This document shows, in pieces, positions 1-7,438 of a stretch of DNA of 34,368 nucleotides; position 1 is the stretch's first letter; each line of letters opens with the position of its first letter. Made by a program: the position numbers and the translations under genes. The DNA is from an uncultured Ruminococcus sp. (GTDB taxonomy: Bacteria > Bacillota > Clostridia > Oscillospirales > Acutalibacteraceae): assembly GCA_902763365.1 (NCBI GenBank), contig CACWRT010000016.1, positions 1 through 34,368 of the forward strand, written 5' to 3'. The notes beneath the pieces are model-generated. The model saw nothing but the letters and a program-made list of their open reading frames with translations, made no database searches and was not told the DNA's origin.

Positions 1-53
1 GGCGAGCCGCCGGACCCTAAACGCGGGTATCGCTCCGCTTCGCATCCGCTCTG
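1..53 (+). repeat. Interspersed intergenic repeat, copy 1
   Basis: These 53 bases match 26212-26264 at about 47 of 53 positions by hand alignment, and the first 25 bases match the reverse complement of 16725-16749. Key blocks are GGCGAGCC, AACGCGGG and CTCCGCTTCGCATCCGCTCTG-like sequence. All copies lie between genes. The element may extend left of the window. No coding potential is apparent. Confidence 0.7.
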
Positions 54-234
54 AACTCGCCGTTCAAGCTTCACTGCCCGCGTATCAGGCTTTTTAAGCA
101 GCTCAATGACAAACAAAACAAATGTCAGCTATGAAAAATGAGATGCCAAGCTCTGACAATTTCACTTCATCTGATTTATTCCTGACTTTTGCGATAAAGT
201 TCGGGATAGGAAAAAAGTATATAATTTTGCGGGT

Positions 235-285
235 CAAGTGGCTCGAGCCACTTGCGAGGTCCAGGGCGAGGAGCCCTGGACCTCG
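235..285. repeat. Double palindrome (two adjacent hairpins)
   Basis: Positions 235-254 form a perfect 20-base palindrome centred on CTCGAG. Directly after it, 255-267 and 273-285 form a perfect 13-bp stem with a five-base loop (GAGGA). Neither is followed by a T-run, so this is not an ordinary terminator. It resembles a small intergenic palindromic element; another strong hairpin lies at 26108-26150 beside another copy of the 53-bp repeat. Confidence 0.75.
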
Positions 286-496
286 GAGACACAGAAAACA
301 GAACTATCCTATGCGAGCGCTGCATGATCAAAGGCATTAAATTACCATTTTTTGATAAAAAAAGTGTCGGAAAATGACTGTAAATCTACATTTTGACTGT
401 ATAAATTGCAGCTGTTTTTCTTGAAAAAAAAGCACGGATATGGTATTATAATATCGTATGGAGAAATTATGCCCTTTTTGCGTCCGGAGGTTTCTG

Positions 497-994
497 ATGA
501 ATAAGGTAAAATTTCATGATATCATTATTAAACACGGTTCCGATATACTTGATTCGGATGGTATGAAGATAGAAAAAGAATGTATTCAGCATGGCAGTTT
601 CAGTGTTTATGATCATTCTCTTTATGTTACTTCTATGTGCCTGAGGATCTCAAAAAAGCTCAGAATAAAAGTAAACGAGAAGGCAATGGTCAGAGGCGCG
701 CTTTTGCACGACTATTTTCTTTATGACTGGCACGAACCTACAAAAGCTAACCGTATTCACGGTTTTACTCATCCGGGAATAGCTCTCAGAAATGCAGAAA
801 AAGTTTTTGACCTCGGCAAGATAGAAAAAAATATGATAAAACGTCATATGTTCCCTTTGACTCCCGTACCGCCAAGGTATCGTGAGGCAGTTATTTTGTG
901 TATTGCCGATAAGCTCTGTGCCACAAGGGAAACTGTCGGAGGTTTTAAGAACAAGATCAAAAAAAAGTTCAGGAGGAATGGTTTTAATGCCTGA
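497..994 (+). CDS. Small stand-alone HD-domain phosphohydrolase
   Basis: This 165-residue protein is a single HD domain, the fold of metal-dependent phosphohydrolases acting on nucleotides and other phosphate substrates. Visible metal-ligand candidates in order are the His of VYDHSLYV, the HD pair of LLHDYFLYDW, the His residues of HGFTHPG and IKRHMF, and the Asp of IADKL. The substrate cannot be read from the sequence. I start at ATG 497 because GGAGG at 486-490 is six bases upstream; the ATG at 458 has no ribosome site and lies at the predicted transcription start. The last eight bases overlap the next gene, whose ribosome site lies inside this gene, so the two are probably translationally coupled. 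Confidence 0.8.
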   Translation: MNKVKFHDIIIKHGSDILDSDGMKIEKECIQHGSFSVYDHSLYVTSMCLRISKKLRIKVNEKAMVRGALLHDYFLYDWHEPTKANRIHGFTHPGIALRNAEKVFDLGKIEKNMIKRHMFPLTPVPPRYREAVILCIADKLCATRETVGGFKNKIKKKFRRNGFNA

Positions 995-1736
995 TTTGAT
1001 TACAGTAGAAAAGTATTTTTTCCTGTTGGTCGTCTACAGCATGATAGGTTGGGTATATGAATGTATTGTTGAGTCCATCCGTCAGAAAAAAGTGGTAAAC
1101 AGAGGTTTTCTTAACGGACCTTATATTCCGATATACGGTTTCGGCGCACTTATTGATGTTATATTTTTAGGATGGTGCAGAGATCCTGTATGGCTGTTTA
1201 TTCTGTCCGCTTTTTTATGCTGCACCCTTGAATATATCACATCTGTAGTCATGGAAAAGCTTTTTAACGCAAGATGGTGGGATTACTATGATTTTAAATT
1301 CAATCTGAACGGAAGGATATGTCTTCTGGGGGCTTTCGCTTTCGGCACTCTGTCTTTGCTGCTTGTAAAATTTATACACCCCTTCTTCCTCGGACTTACA
1401 GACATGGTCAATCCTACATTGTTCCATATCATTTCTTTAGGTTTGTTTATAATCGTAACTGCCGATCTTATTATTACTGTAGCAGGATTTTCAAGCTTTG
1501 ACGGCAAGCTCAAAGAGCTTTCTATGAGCATAAATTCAATAAAAGAGGATCTTGATACAAAAGTCAATTCCTCTGCCGCTGTAGAAAAAATATCGGGGGC
1601 TTACTCAAAATTCACCAAAACGCTTAACTTTCAGCAGGTCAGACTGATGCGTTCATTTCCTAAGCTTAAATCTATAAAATACGGGAATATTACCGACGAG
1701 CTTAAAAAATTTATTTTCAGAAATAAAAACAAATAA
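987..1736 (+). CDS. PF06541-type membrane protein (putative ABC transporter permease family)
   Basis: This 249-residue integral membrane protein belongs to the family annotated as putative ABC transporter permease (CmpB-like, PF06541); its real role is not established. Signature stretches are GWVYE near residue 20, NRGFLNGPYIPIYGFGA around 38-54 and the WWDYYDFKFNLNGRICL segment near 96-112. About five hydrophobic segments are visible (roughly 7-26, 48-62, 66-84, 108-126 and 142-166), followed by a charged cytoplasmic tail. ATG 987 is chosen because AGGAGG at 971-976 is ten bases upstream; ATG 978 would sit only one base from it. No ATP-binding partner gene is nearby. Overlap with the HD-domain gene suggests joint expression. 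Confidence 0.75.
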   Translation: MPDLITVEKYFFLLVVYSMIGWVYECIVESIRQKKVVNRGFLNGPYIPIYGFGALIDVIFLGWCRDPVWLFILSAFLCCTLEYITSVVMEKLFNARWWDYYDFKFNLNGRICLLGAFAFGTLSLLLVKFIHPFFLGLTDMVNPTLFHIISLGLFIIVTADLIITVAGFSSFDGKLKELSMSINSIKEDLDTKVNSSAAVEKISGAYSKFTKTLNFQQVRLMRSFPKLKSIKYGNITDELKKFIFRNKNK

Positions 1737-1741
1737 TTATA

Positions 1742-1766
1742 AAGCTGTCCGGTCCGGGCAGCTTTT
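1742..1766. terminator. Bidirectional intrinsic terminator
   Basis: An 11-base inverted repeat with one G-T wobble (1742-1752 and 1754-1764) is followed by TTTTGTTTTT on the plus strand and is preceded by an A-rich run that becomes a T-run on the minus strand. It lies between the converging 987-1736 gene and sigK and probably serves both. Confidence 0.8.
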
Positions 1767-1770
1767 GTTT

Positions 1771-2457
1771 TTATGCTTCATAGCGTTTTTTCAGTTTAAG
1801 AAGCGCTTTCTTTTCTATTCTCGAAACATATGATCTTGATATTCCCAGTAGTGCTGCAATTTCCCTCTGTGCCAGCGGTTCCTTTCCGTCAAGGCCGTAT
1901 CGGAAATTTATGATCTGTTTTTCTCTTTCGGAAAGAACCTCATTTATATACCTTCTGAGATTTTCACGTTTCATTTTTATATCAAGATCTTCTACAATAG
2001 TGTCTTCCTCCGCCATTGTATCCATCAGTGTCAATGCGTTGCCGTCTGCGTCGGAATCTATTTCTTCATTGATCGAAACATCCTTTGCACTCTTTTTTGC
2101 ACTACGGAAATACATGAGTATCTCATTCTCGATACATCTTGAGGCGTAACTCGACAAACGTATGCTTTTATCGGGGCAAAAAGTACGTATCGCTTTCATA
2201 AGTCCTATTGTCCCAATAGAAACAAGATCCTCGGGATCTGCACCTGTGGCATAGTATTTTTTTACAATATGCGCTACAAGCCTCAGGTTATGTTCTACAA
2301 GCTTATCTCCGGCATCACTGTCGCCGCCCAGGTACTTTTCAAGTGTTTCCTTTTCTTCCTTCTCCGAAAGCGGTTTCGGAAATTGCCCCGCTCCCGTTAC
2401 ATGAAGAATGAATAAAAATGATATTTTTCCTATCAGATTGCTAAGTAGATCGAACAT
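1771..2457 (-). CDS. sigK: Sporulation sigma factor SigK (late mother-cell sigma-70 family)
   Basis: The 228-residue product directs RNA polymerase to late mother-cell sporulation genes in spore-formers. It aligns from memory with Bacillus SigK along its length: the hydrophobic pro-sequence-like N-terminus, the FPKPLSEKEE start of the mature part, region 2 with EHNLRLVAHIVKKYY, EDLVSIGTIGLMKAI and CIENEILMYFR, and region 4 with the helix-turn-helix REIAALLGISRSYVSRIEKKAL. The frame is uninterrupted, so there is no skin-like element. ATG 2457 has GAGGTG six bases upstream (2466-2471); the GTG at 2466 overlaps that ribosome site and is rejected. SigE is the main alternative, but the residue match favours SigK. 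Confidence 0.9.
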   Translation of the reverse strand: MFDLLSNLIGKISFLFILHVTGAGQFPKPLSEKEEKETLEKYLGGDSDAGDKLVEHNLRLVAHIVKKYYATGADPEDLVSIGTIGLMKAIRTFCPDKSIRLSSYASRCIENEILMYFRSAKKSAKDVSINEEIDSDADGNALTLMDTMAEEDTIVEDLDIKMKRENLRRYINEVLSEREKQIINFRYGLDGKEPLAQREIAALLGISRSYVSRIEKKALLKLKKRYEA

Positions 2458-2524
2458 CAGCTTCACCTCTGAAACAATCTATGCGGAAAATTATAAAAAA
2501 ATTAAATTTTTTTCAAAAAAATGC

Positions 2525-2553
2525 TTGACAATTGTCGTAACATAGTTTATAAT
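2525..2553 (+). promoter_or_regulatory. Consensus sigma-A promoter for tRNA-Gly
   Basis: TTGACA at 2525-2530 and TATAAT at 2548-2553 are separated by 17 bases, a perfect match to the housekeeping consensus. The tRNA gene begins 35 bases after the -10 box. Confidence 0.93.
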
Positions 2554-2587
2554 GATAACTGTCGCTGAGAGAAACAGTAAAACATAT

Positions 2588-2663
2588 GCGGATGTAGCTC
2601 ATCTGGTAGAGCGCAACCTTGCCAAGGTTGAGGTAGCGAGTTCGAGCCTCGTCATCCGCTCCA
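2588..2663 (+). tRNA. tRNA-Gly (anticodon GCC)
   Basis: The 76-base sequence folds as a complete cloverleaf. The acceptor stem pairs GCGGATG (2588-2594) with CATCCGC (2653-2659), followed by discriminator T and an encoded CCA end. The D-arm is GCTCATCTGGTAGAGC-like, the anticodon stem pairs CAACC with GGTTG around the loop TTGCCAA, giving anticodon GCC (glycine), and the T-loop contains TTCGAGC. It stands alone between its own promoter and a terminator. Confidence 0.97.
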
Positions 2664-2666
2664 GTT

Positions 2667-2702
2667 TCGTCCTTTTGCTTTATGCAATGGGACGATATTT
2701 TT
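2667..2702 (+). terminator. Terminator after tRNA-Gly
   Basis: TCGTCC (2667-2672) pairs with GGACGA (2690-2695), and the stem continues inward with one wobble and one mismatch to a five-base loop at 2679-2683. TATTTTTATA follows. It also lies just ahead of the next gene's ribosome site. Confidence 0.7.
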
Positions 2703-2727
2703 ATACTTATTTTATGGAGATGATAAT

Positions 2728-3291
2728 ATGCCGTTCGATCCCGAATTTCCGGATAACATAAAAAAATTTTCGACCAAACCAAAGGATCTTTTATTTCGCA
2801 GTGACCTGACTGATGAGGAACGGAGTTTTATTAAAAGAATTCATATATCTACATCCATAGGTCATATTATCATTTCTGTGATTTTTTTAGGCGCTTGCTT
2901 CTTTGTAATGAATTATTTGTCAGGTCTTCATGTAGTGTCACAGGACGGCGCAGAGTCCCCTTCTCTTCATTATTTCGGTATCGGCGTATTTGTCTTGGGT
3001 ATAGTAACTGTCCTTCGTGTGATTTTGGGATTGATAATTACAAAGTATGGCATATGTGACAACGGTATAATTGTACGCACATTCACTAAGGCATATGTCA
3101 GCAATGATGAAACAGGTTCTGTATCCTATACCGAATATGTCAGCGTATGGTTTCCTGATAACAGGCAGTACTGTCCTCAGATCAGATACAGGCAGACTCA
3201 TGGTGAATTCAACACTCTGAAACAAGGAGACAAGGTTATCGTATTCAGGACAAGTAATAAACACATATACGCTGTGACCAACCAAAAATAA
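2728..3291 (+). CDS. Hypothetical membrane protein with two membrane segments
   Basis: I do not recognise a family for this 187-residue protein. Two hydrophobic segments are visible, roughly residues 45-68 and 84-110, preceded by a soluble N-terminal segment of about 40 residues. The rest (about 115-187) is a beta-rich tail ending in QGDKVIVFRTSNKHIYAVTN, which weakly recalls DUF3592-type membrane proteins that carry a small beta domain next to membrane helices. ATG 2728 has GGAGA seven bases upstream (2716-2720). It is monocistronic: a tRNA terminator lies before it and its own terminator after it. Function unknown. Confidence 0.75.
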   Translation: MPFDPEFPDNIKKFSTKPKDLLFRSDLTDEERSFIKRIHISTSIGHIIISVIFLGACFFVMNYLSGLHVVSQDGAESPSLHYFGIGVFVLGIVTVLRVILGLIITKYGICDNGIIVRTFTKAYVSNDETGSVSYTEYVSVWFPDNRQYCPQIRYRQTHGEFNTLKQGDKVIVFRTSNKHIYAVTNQK

Positions 3292-3298
3292 TATCGTC

Positions 3299-3324
3299 CG
3301 GCTGTCAGAGTGGCAGCCGTTTTA
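3299..3324 (+). terminator. Intrinsic terminator
   Basis: CGGCTGTC (3299-3306) pairs with GGCAGCCG (3312-3319) with one wobble, followed by TTTTAATATTTTT. It closes the 2728-3291 gene. Confidence 0.8.
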
Positions 3325-3425
3325 ATATTTTTATCGAATTATTATCATTTTTCTGTCAATAATCCTGTTATAAGGACACATCTGTAATATGAAAAAAAAT
3401 CACCCGTTCGTAATTGAAATATTTG

Positions 3426-3454
3426 TTGAAATACAGGGCGGTTTGTTATATAAT
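3426..3454 (+). promoter_or_regulatory. Sigma-A promoter upstream of murC
   Basis: TTGAAA at 3426-3431 and TATAAT at 3449-3454 are exactly 17 bases apart. Starting here, the transcript would have a leader of roughly 195 bases before murC. Confidence 0.8.
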
Positions 3455-3544
3455 GGTGTATAGTTGATTTTATAGTCGTAATGGGCAATTTTTTCCCGAA
3501 ATACGAATGTTTTATTATAATAATGCAGAATTTTTGTACAAACC

Positions 3545-3566
3545 CTTTATTTTTATAAAAATAAAG
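3545..3566. promoter_or_regulatory. Perfect 22-base AT-rich palindrome
   Basis: The sequence from CTTTA at 3545 to TAAAG at 3566 is its own reverse complement. It overlaps the spacer of a possible weaker promoter (TTTATT 3546-3551, 17 bases, TATAAT 3569-3574). It could be an operator or an AT-rich cruciform; no regulator is assigned. Confidence 0.55.
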
Positions 3567-3656
3567 AATATAATGTGATATGGAATAGTTTCTTATTACA
3601 AAGAAACTTCAGGCTGAGCCTGACTTATATTTTTAATACGATTGGGAGTGCTTTGT

Positions 3657-5039
3657 GTGGCAATGAACTATGAACATCTGCTTGATAATGTTAAGAGGAT
3701 TCATTTTGTAGGCATAGGAGGATCGGGTATGTGTCCTCTCGCCGAGATACTCCATAACGAAGGTTTTGAAATAACCGGCTCCGATGTTGCCGAATCTGAT
3801 ACACTTGAACGTATACGTTCATACGGTATTCCCGTAACAATGGGTCATTTTCCCGAAAATGTTCTGGGTTCTGATCTGGTTGTATACACTGCCGCTGTCA
3901 AGCTTGATAACCCGGAGCTTGTATCTGCAAAAGAACACAATATCCCTGCGATAGAACGCTGTATAATGCTTGGAGCAGTTGTGGAAAAATTCAAAAATTC
4001 CGTTGCAGTATGCGGTACCCACGGAAAAACTACTACCACATCCATGCTTACTCAGATCTTCACTATGTCTGACTTTGATCCTACAGCTATAATCGGTGCA
4101 AAGCTTCCCTTTATCGGCGGCAACAGCAGAGTAGGTAAATCCGATATAATCGTATGTGAAGCCTGTGAATATGTAGATACTTTCCTGCATATGTGGCCTG
4201 CTGTTACGGTCATACTGAATGTAGATGAGGATCATCTCGACTATTTCGGTACTCTTGACCGCATTAAACAGTCTTTTACTCAGTTTGCCGACCAGACTTC
4301 AGAGATTCTCGTCGTAAACGGCGACGATGCAAACACTATGGAATGTGTACGCGGTATGGAAGAAAAAGGCAAAAAAATAGTAACCTTCGGTTTCGGTGAG
4401 AATAACGAATTCCGTGCCGACATAACCGAATTCAATGTCTGTGAAAGCTTTGACATCATACACAACGGTAAAAAGATCTGTTCAGTGACTCTCGGAGTCC
4501 CCGGCAAGTTTAACGTTATGAATGCCCTTGCTGCTGCGTCTGCCGCTATTACTATGGGTGTTGATCCCGAAAAGGCAGCAAAAGCACTGGATAGCTTCAA
4601 TGGAGCTCACAGAAGATTTGAGATACTGGGAAAACCACAGGGAATTACCGTTGCAGATGACTTTGCGCATCATCCCACTGAGCTTCGTGCTACTCTTACA
4701 ACTGCTATGAGTATGGGTTACAAAAATGTCTGGGTCGTTTTCCAGCCTCATACCTACTCAAGAACATTTACTTTCCTTAATGAATTTGCAGAGGTACTGT
4801 CTATTGCCGATCACTGTATCCTGTCAGAGATATTACCTGTAAGAGAAACAAACACCTTTAATATTTATGCCAAAGACCTTGCCGATAAGATCGACGGCTG
4901 TGTATGGTTCAAGACATTTGAGGAGATCACCGATTATGTCACTGAAAAGGCAGGTCCTGATGACCTTATCATTACTATCGGCGGCGGCAATGTTTATATG
5001 TGCGCCAACATGATAATGAAAAAGCTCAGCGAAAGCTGA
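3657..5039 (+). CDS. murC: UDP-N-acetylmuramate--L-alanine ligase MurC
   Basis: MurC adds L-alanine to UDP-N-acetylmuramic acid with ATP, the first step in building the peptidoglycan stem peptide in the cytoplasm. The Mur ligase layout is complete: an N-terminal Rossmann domain with HFVGIGGSGM near residue 20, the ATP-binding loop GTHGKTTTT near 120-128, the central domain with NVDEDHLDYF, and the C-terminal domain with the FAHHPTEL motif. Length (460 residues) is normal. The start is ambiguous: GTG 3657 has GGGAG eight bases upstream, while ATG 3663 is 14 bases from it and TTG 3642 lacks a site. It is followed after 24 bases by speD on the same strand. Confidence 0.95.
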   Translation: MAMNYEHLLDNVKRIHFVGIGGSGMCPLAEILHNEGFEITGSDVAESDTLERIRSYGIPVTMGHFPENVLGSDLVVYTAAVKLDNPELVSAKEHNIPAIERCIMLGAVVEKFKNSVAVCGTHGKTTTTSMLTQIFTMSDFDPTAIIGAKLPFIGGNSRVGKSDIIVCEACEYVDTFLHMWPAVTVILNVDEDHLDYFGTLDRIKQSFTQFADQTSEILVVNGDDANTMECVRGMEEKGKKIVTFGFGENNEFRADITEFNVCESFDIIHNGKKICSVTLGVPGKFNVMNALAAASAAITMGVDPEKAAKALDSFNGAHRRFEILGKPQGITVADDFAHHPTELRATLTTAMSMGYKNVWVVFQPHTYSRTFTFLNEFAEVLSIADHCILSEILPVRETNTFNIYAKDLADKIDGCVWFKTFEEITDYVTEKAGPDDLIITIGGGNVYMCANMIMKKLSES

Positions 5040-5063
5040 TGTTAAAAAGGCAGTGATTTCAAA

Positions 5064-5876
5064 TTGAATAAAAGACTCAGGCTTTACGGTTTCAACAATC
5101 TGACAAAAACACTAAGTTTTAATATATATGATGTATGCTATGCCAAAACAGAACGTGAACAGAAGGACTATATTGCATATATTGATGAACAATACAATTC
5201 CGAACGTCTGACAAATATTCTTTGTCAGGTTACGGAAATGATCGGAGCGTCAGTGCTCAATATCTCAAAGCAGGATTATGACCCTCAGGGGGCCAGTGTT
5301 ACCCTGCTCATTTCCGAAAAAGGTCTTCCGGAAACAGTAGACCCCTCCTGTAACTGCGGAAGCTGGCTTATTGCACAGAAAAAGGAATCAGTTGCGGCAC
5401 ATCTGGATAAGAGTCATGTCACTGTACACACCTATCCCGAATATCATCCCGGCAATGCTATCGCTACTTTCAGAGTGGATATTGATGTTTCCACCTGCGG
5501 TACGATATCACCGCTTAATACGCTGGATCTTCTTATCGACAGCTTTGACTCGGATATTATTACAATTGATTATCGTGTCCGGGGATTTACAAGAAATGAA
5601 GACGGGAAAAAGCTTTTTATCGATCATAAAATTACTTCGATACAGGATTTTATTAAAGCCGAAACTCTGAAAAGATATGACACGGTGGATATTAATGTTT
5701 ATCAGGCAAATATCTTCCACACTCAGATGCTTATCAAAGAGTTAGAGCTTCAGAACTATTTGTTTAAAACCGATGTTTATGAAATACCGCCAAAAGAACG
5801 GCTTGCCATATCGAACAGCCTCAGAAGAGAAATGATCGAGATCTTCAGCGGCACTAATGTTTACAATGAGGACTGA
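5064..5876 (+). CDS. speD: S-adenosylmethionine decarboxylase proenzyme SpeD (E. coli type)
   Basis: SpeD decarboxylates S-adenosylmethionine to supply the aminopropyl donor for spermidine synthesis. The 270-residue length matches the long gamma-proteobacterial class, not the short Bacillus/Thermotoga class. The self-cleavage site is clear: [16 protein letters not shown], with Lys116-Ser117 as the expected cleavage point that makes the pyruvoyl cofactor. Downstream are [11 protein letters not shown] with Cys145 and the DYRVRGFTR and NIFHTQML motifs known from E. coli SpeD. The start is TTG 5064, the only start near a ribosome-site-like AAAGG (5046-5050); no ATG occurs in frame until residue 58. 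The next gene begins three bases after the stop. Confidence 0.95.
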   Translation: MNKRLRLYGFNNLTKTLSFNIYDVCYAKTEREQKDYIAYIDEQYNSERLTNILCQVTEMIGASVLNISKQDYDPQGASVTLLISEKGLPETVDPSCNCGSWLIAQKKESVAAHLDKSHVTVHTYPEYHPGNAIATFRVDIDVSTCGTISPLNTLDLLIDSFDSDIITIDYRVRGFTRNEDGKKLFIDHKITSIQDFIKAETLKRYDTVDINVYQANIFHTQMLIKELELQNYLFKTDVYEIPPKERLAISNSLRREMIEIFSGTNVYNED

Positions 5877-5879
5877 TAC

Positions 5880-7325
5880 ATGAAACTTGAACAAAACAGA
5901 GCGCCTATCTTTGAGGCGCTTAATGAATACAGAGAAAACAGAATAGTTTCATTTGACGTACCCGGGCACAAACAGGGCAAAGGTAATCCCGAGCTGCTCG
6001 ATTTCTTGGGAAAGCAGTGCATGAGCATTGATGTGAATTCCATGAAGCCTCTGGATAACCTTTGTCATCCCGTCAGCGTCATAAGAGAAGCTGAGGAGCT
6101 TATGGCAGACGCCTTCGGAGCTGCTCATGCTTTTTTTATGGTCAACGGTACTTCAAGTGCTGTTCAGGCTATGGTAATGAGCGTATGCAAACACGGCGAT
6201 AAGATAATCATGCCGAGAAATGTTCATAGAAGCAGCATAAATGCACTTATCGTATGCGGCGCTGTTCCCGTATATGTTGATCCCGGAGTTAACAAACGGT
6301 TAGGTATTCCTCTGGGAATGTCAGTGGATTCGGTCAGAAGGGCTATCAGAGAAAACCCTGATGCCAAAGCAATTATAGTAAACAACCCTACTTATTACGG
6401 AGTCTGCTCCAATCTCAGGGAAATAGTAAAGATCGCTCATGCGGCAGGTATGAAAGTACTTGTGGATGAAGCACACGGAACGCATTTTTACTTCGGAGAT
6501 TATATGCCGCTTTCTGCTATGAGCGTAGGTGCGGATATGGCTGCGGTAAGTATGCACAAAACAGGCGGTTCCCTTACCCAGAGTTCGGTATTGCTTCTGG
6601 GGAAAGATATGAATCCGGGATATGTCCGTCAGATAATTAATCTGACACAGACAACAAGCGCATCTTATCTGCTTCTGACTTCCCTTGATATTTCAAGGAA
6701 GAATCTTGCCATGAACGGCAAGGCTATTTTTGAGAAGGTAACAACGCTTGCGTCATACGGTAAAAGAGAGGTAAACAAAATAGGCGGTTTCTATGCCTTT
6801 TCACGTGAGCTTATAAACGGTGATGATATATTTGACTTTGATCCTACAAAGCTGTCCGTACATACAAGGGATATCGGTCTTGCTGGAATTGAGGTCTATG
6901 ATATACTGCGTGACAGGTTTGATATTCAGATAGAGTTCGGTGATATCGGCAATATTCTTGCGATTATTTCTGTAGGCGACAGTATGCTCAATATCGAAAG
7001 GCTTATTTCTGCCATGTCTGAGATAAAGCGTCTTTACACCAAAGACCCTGCCGGTATGCTTGAGAATGAATACATCGAACCCCATGTTGTATGCTCTCCC
7101 CAGCAGGCTTTTTATTCGGAAAAGGTTCAGCTGCCCCTGAGCGAAACTCAAGGCAAGGTCTGCGCAGAATTTGTAATGTGCTATCCTCCCGGTATTCCTA
7201 TACTCGCACCCGGCGAACTTATCACCAAGGATGCGCTGGATTACATCACCTATGCAAAAGCCAAAGGCTGCAACCTCCTCGGTGCCGAAGACATGAACAC
7301 CGAAAAAATCAACGTCATGCTCTGA
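5880..7325 (+). CDS. speA: Orn/Lys/Arg-type amino acid decarboxylase, probably arginine decarboxylase SpeA
   Basis: This 481-residue enzyme is a PLP-dependent decarboxylase of the fold-type-I Orn/Lys/Arg family. Its size fits the Bacillus SpeA group, which lacks the N-terminal wing domain of the E. coli inducible enzymes. Visible signatures are FDVPGHKQGKG near 25-35, FMVNGTSSAVQAM (86-98), DEAHGTH (196-202, with the cofactor-binding Asp196 and His199) and SMHKTGG with Lys227 as the expected Schiff-base lysine. Context within speD-speE favours agmatine or diamine supply for polyamines, but lysine or ornithine as substrate cannot be excluded from sequence. GAGG inside the end of speD serves as its ribosome site. 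Confidence 0.9.
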   Translation: MKLEQNRAPIFEALNEYRENRIVSFDVPGHKQGKGNPELLDFLGKQCMSIDVNSMKPLDNLCHPVSVIREAEELMADAFGAAHAFFMVNGTSSAVQAMVMSVCKHGDKIIMPRNVHRSSINALIVCGAVPVYVDPGVNKRLGIPLGMSVDSVRRAIRENPDAKAIIVNNPTYYGVCSNLREIVKIAHAAGMKVLVDEAHGTHFYFGDYMPLSAMSVGADMAAVSMHKTGGSLTQSSVLLLGKDMNPGYVRQIINLTQTTSASYLLLTSLDISRKNLAMNGKAIFEKVTTLASYGKREVNKIGGFYAFSRELINGDDIFDFDPTKLSVHTRDIGLAGIEVYDILRDRFDIQIEFGDIGNILAIISVGDSMLNIERLISAMSEIKRLYTKDPAGMLENEYIEPHVVCSPQQAFYSEKVQLPLSETQGKVCAEFVMCYPPGIPILAPGELITKDALDYITYAKAKGCNLLGAEDMNTEKINVML

Positions 7326-7344
7326 TCCACCTCCATTAAGCGAG

Positions 7345-7379
7345 AAATACTGTCAAACTAAGACCTTGACGAAGTATTT
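7345..7379 (+). promoter_or_regulatory. Inverted repeat between speA and speE
   Basis: AAATACT-GTCAA (7345-7356) can pair with TTGAC (7366-7370) and AGTATTT (7373-7379) across a two-base bulge. No T-run follows, so it is not a standard terminator. It may stabilise or process the mRNA. The 7326-7438 gap shows no convincing promoter. Confidence 0.4.
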
Positions 7380-7438
7380 GAGGCGATTAATATTCAATTA
7401 TTCACTAAGAACTATAAACTGATAGGGAGATACTATAT

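Larger units (their letters stand above)
1..496. other. Gene-free region with repeat, palindromes and a lone -10 box
   Basis: I see no convincing gene here. The only open frame (122-340, plus) runs through the hairpin at 235-285 and resembles no protein I know. The region holds the interspersed repeat at 1-53, the hairpin pair at 235-285 and a TATAAT box at 447-452. No good -35 box is found 16-18 bases upstream of it (TTGAAA at 421-426 is 20 bases away). If 447-452 is the -10 box, transcription begins near 459, just ahead of the HD-domain gene. Confidence 0.6.
3325..3656 (+). other. Long AT-rich leader region of murC
   Basis: About 330 bases without a gene. It contains a good promoter (3426-3454), a second possible -10 box TATAAT at 3569-3574, an AT-rich 22-base palindrome (3545-3566), a small hairpin pairing 3588-3594 with 3601-3607, and a short dyad near 3611-3623. 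No known riboswitch or T-box is recognised. Confidence 0.6.

Noticed and set aside
122-340. A 72-residue plus-strand open frame
   Set aside because: It runs through the palindromes at 235-285, has no ribosome site and an Arg/Pro-rich composition typical of non-coding GC-rich DNA.
1771-2457. A skin-type prophage interruption in sigK
   Set aside because: The frame covers regions 2 to 4 without a break.
2513-2782. An 89-residue minus-strand open frame over the tRNA
   Set aside because: It overlaps the tRNA-Gly gene and its promoter and has no ribosome site.
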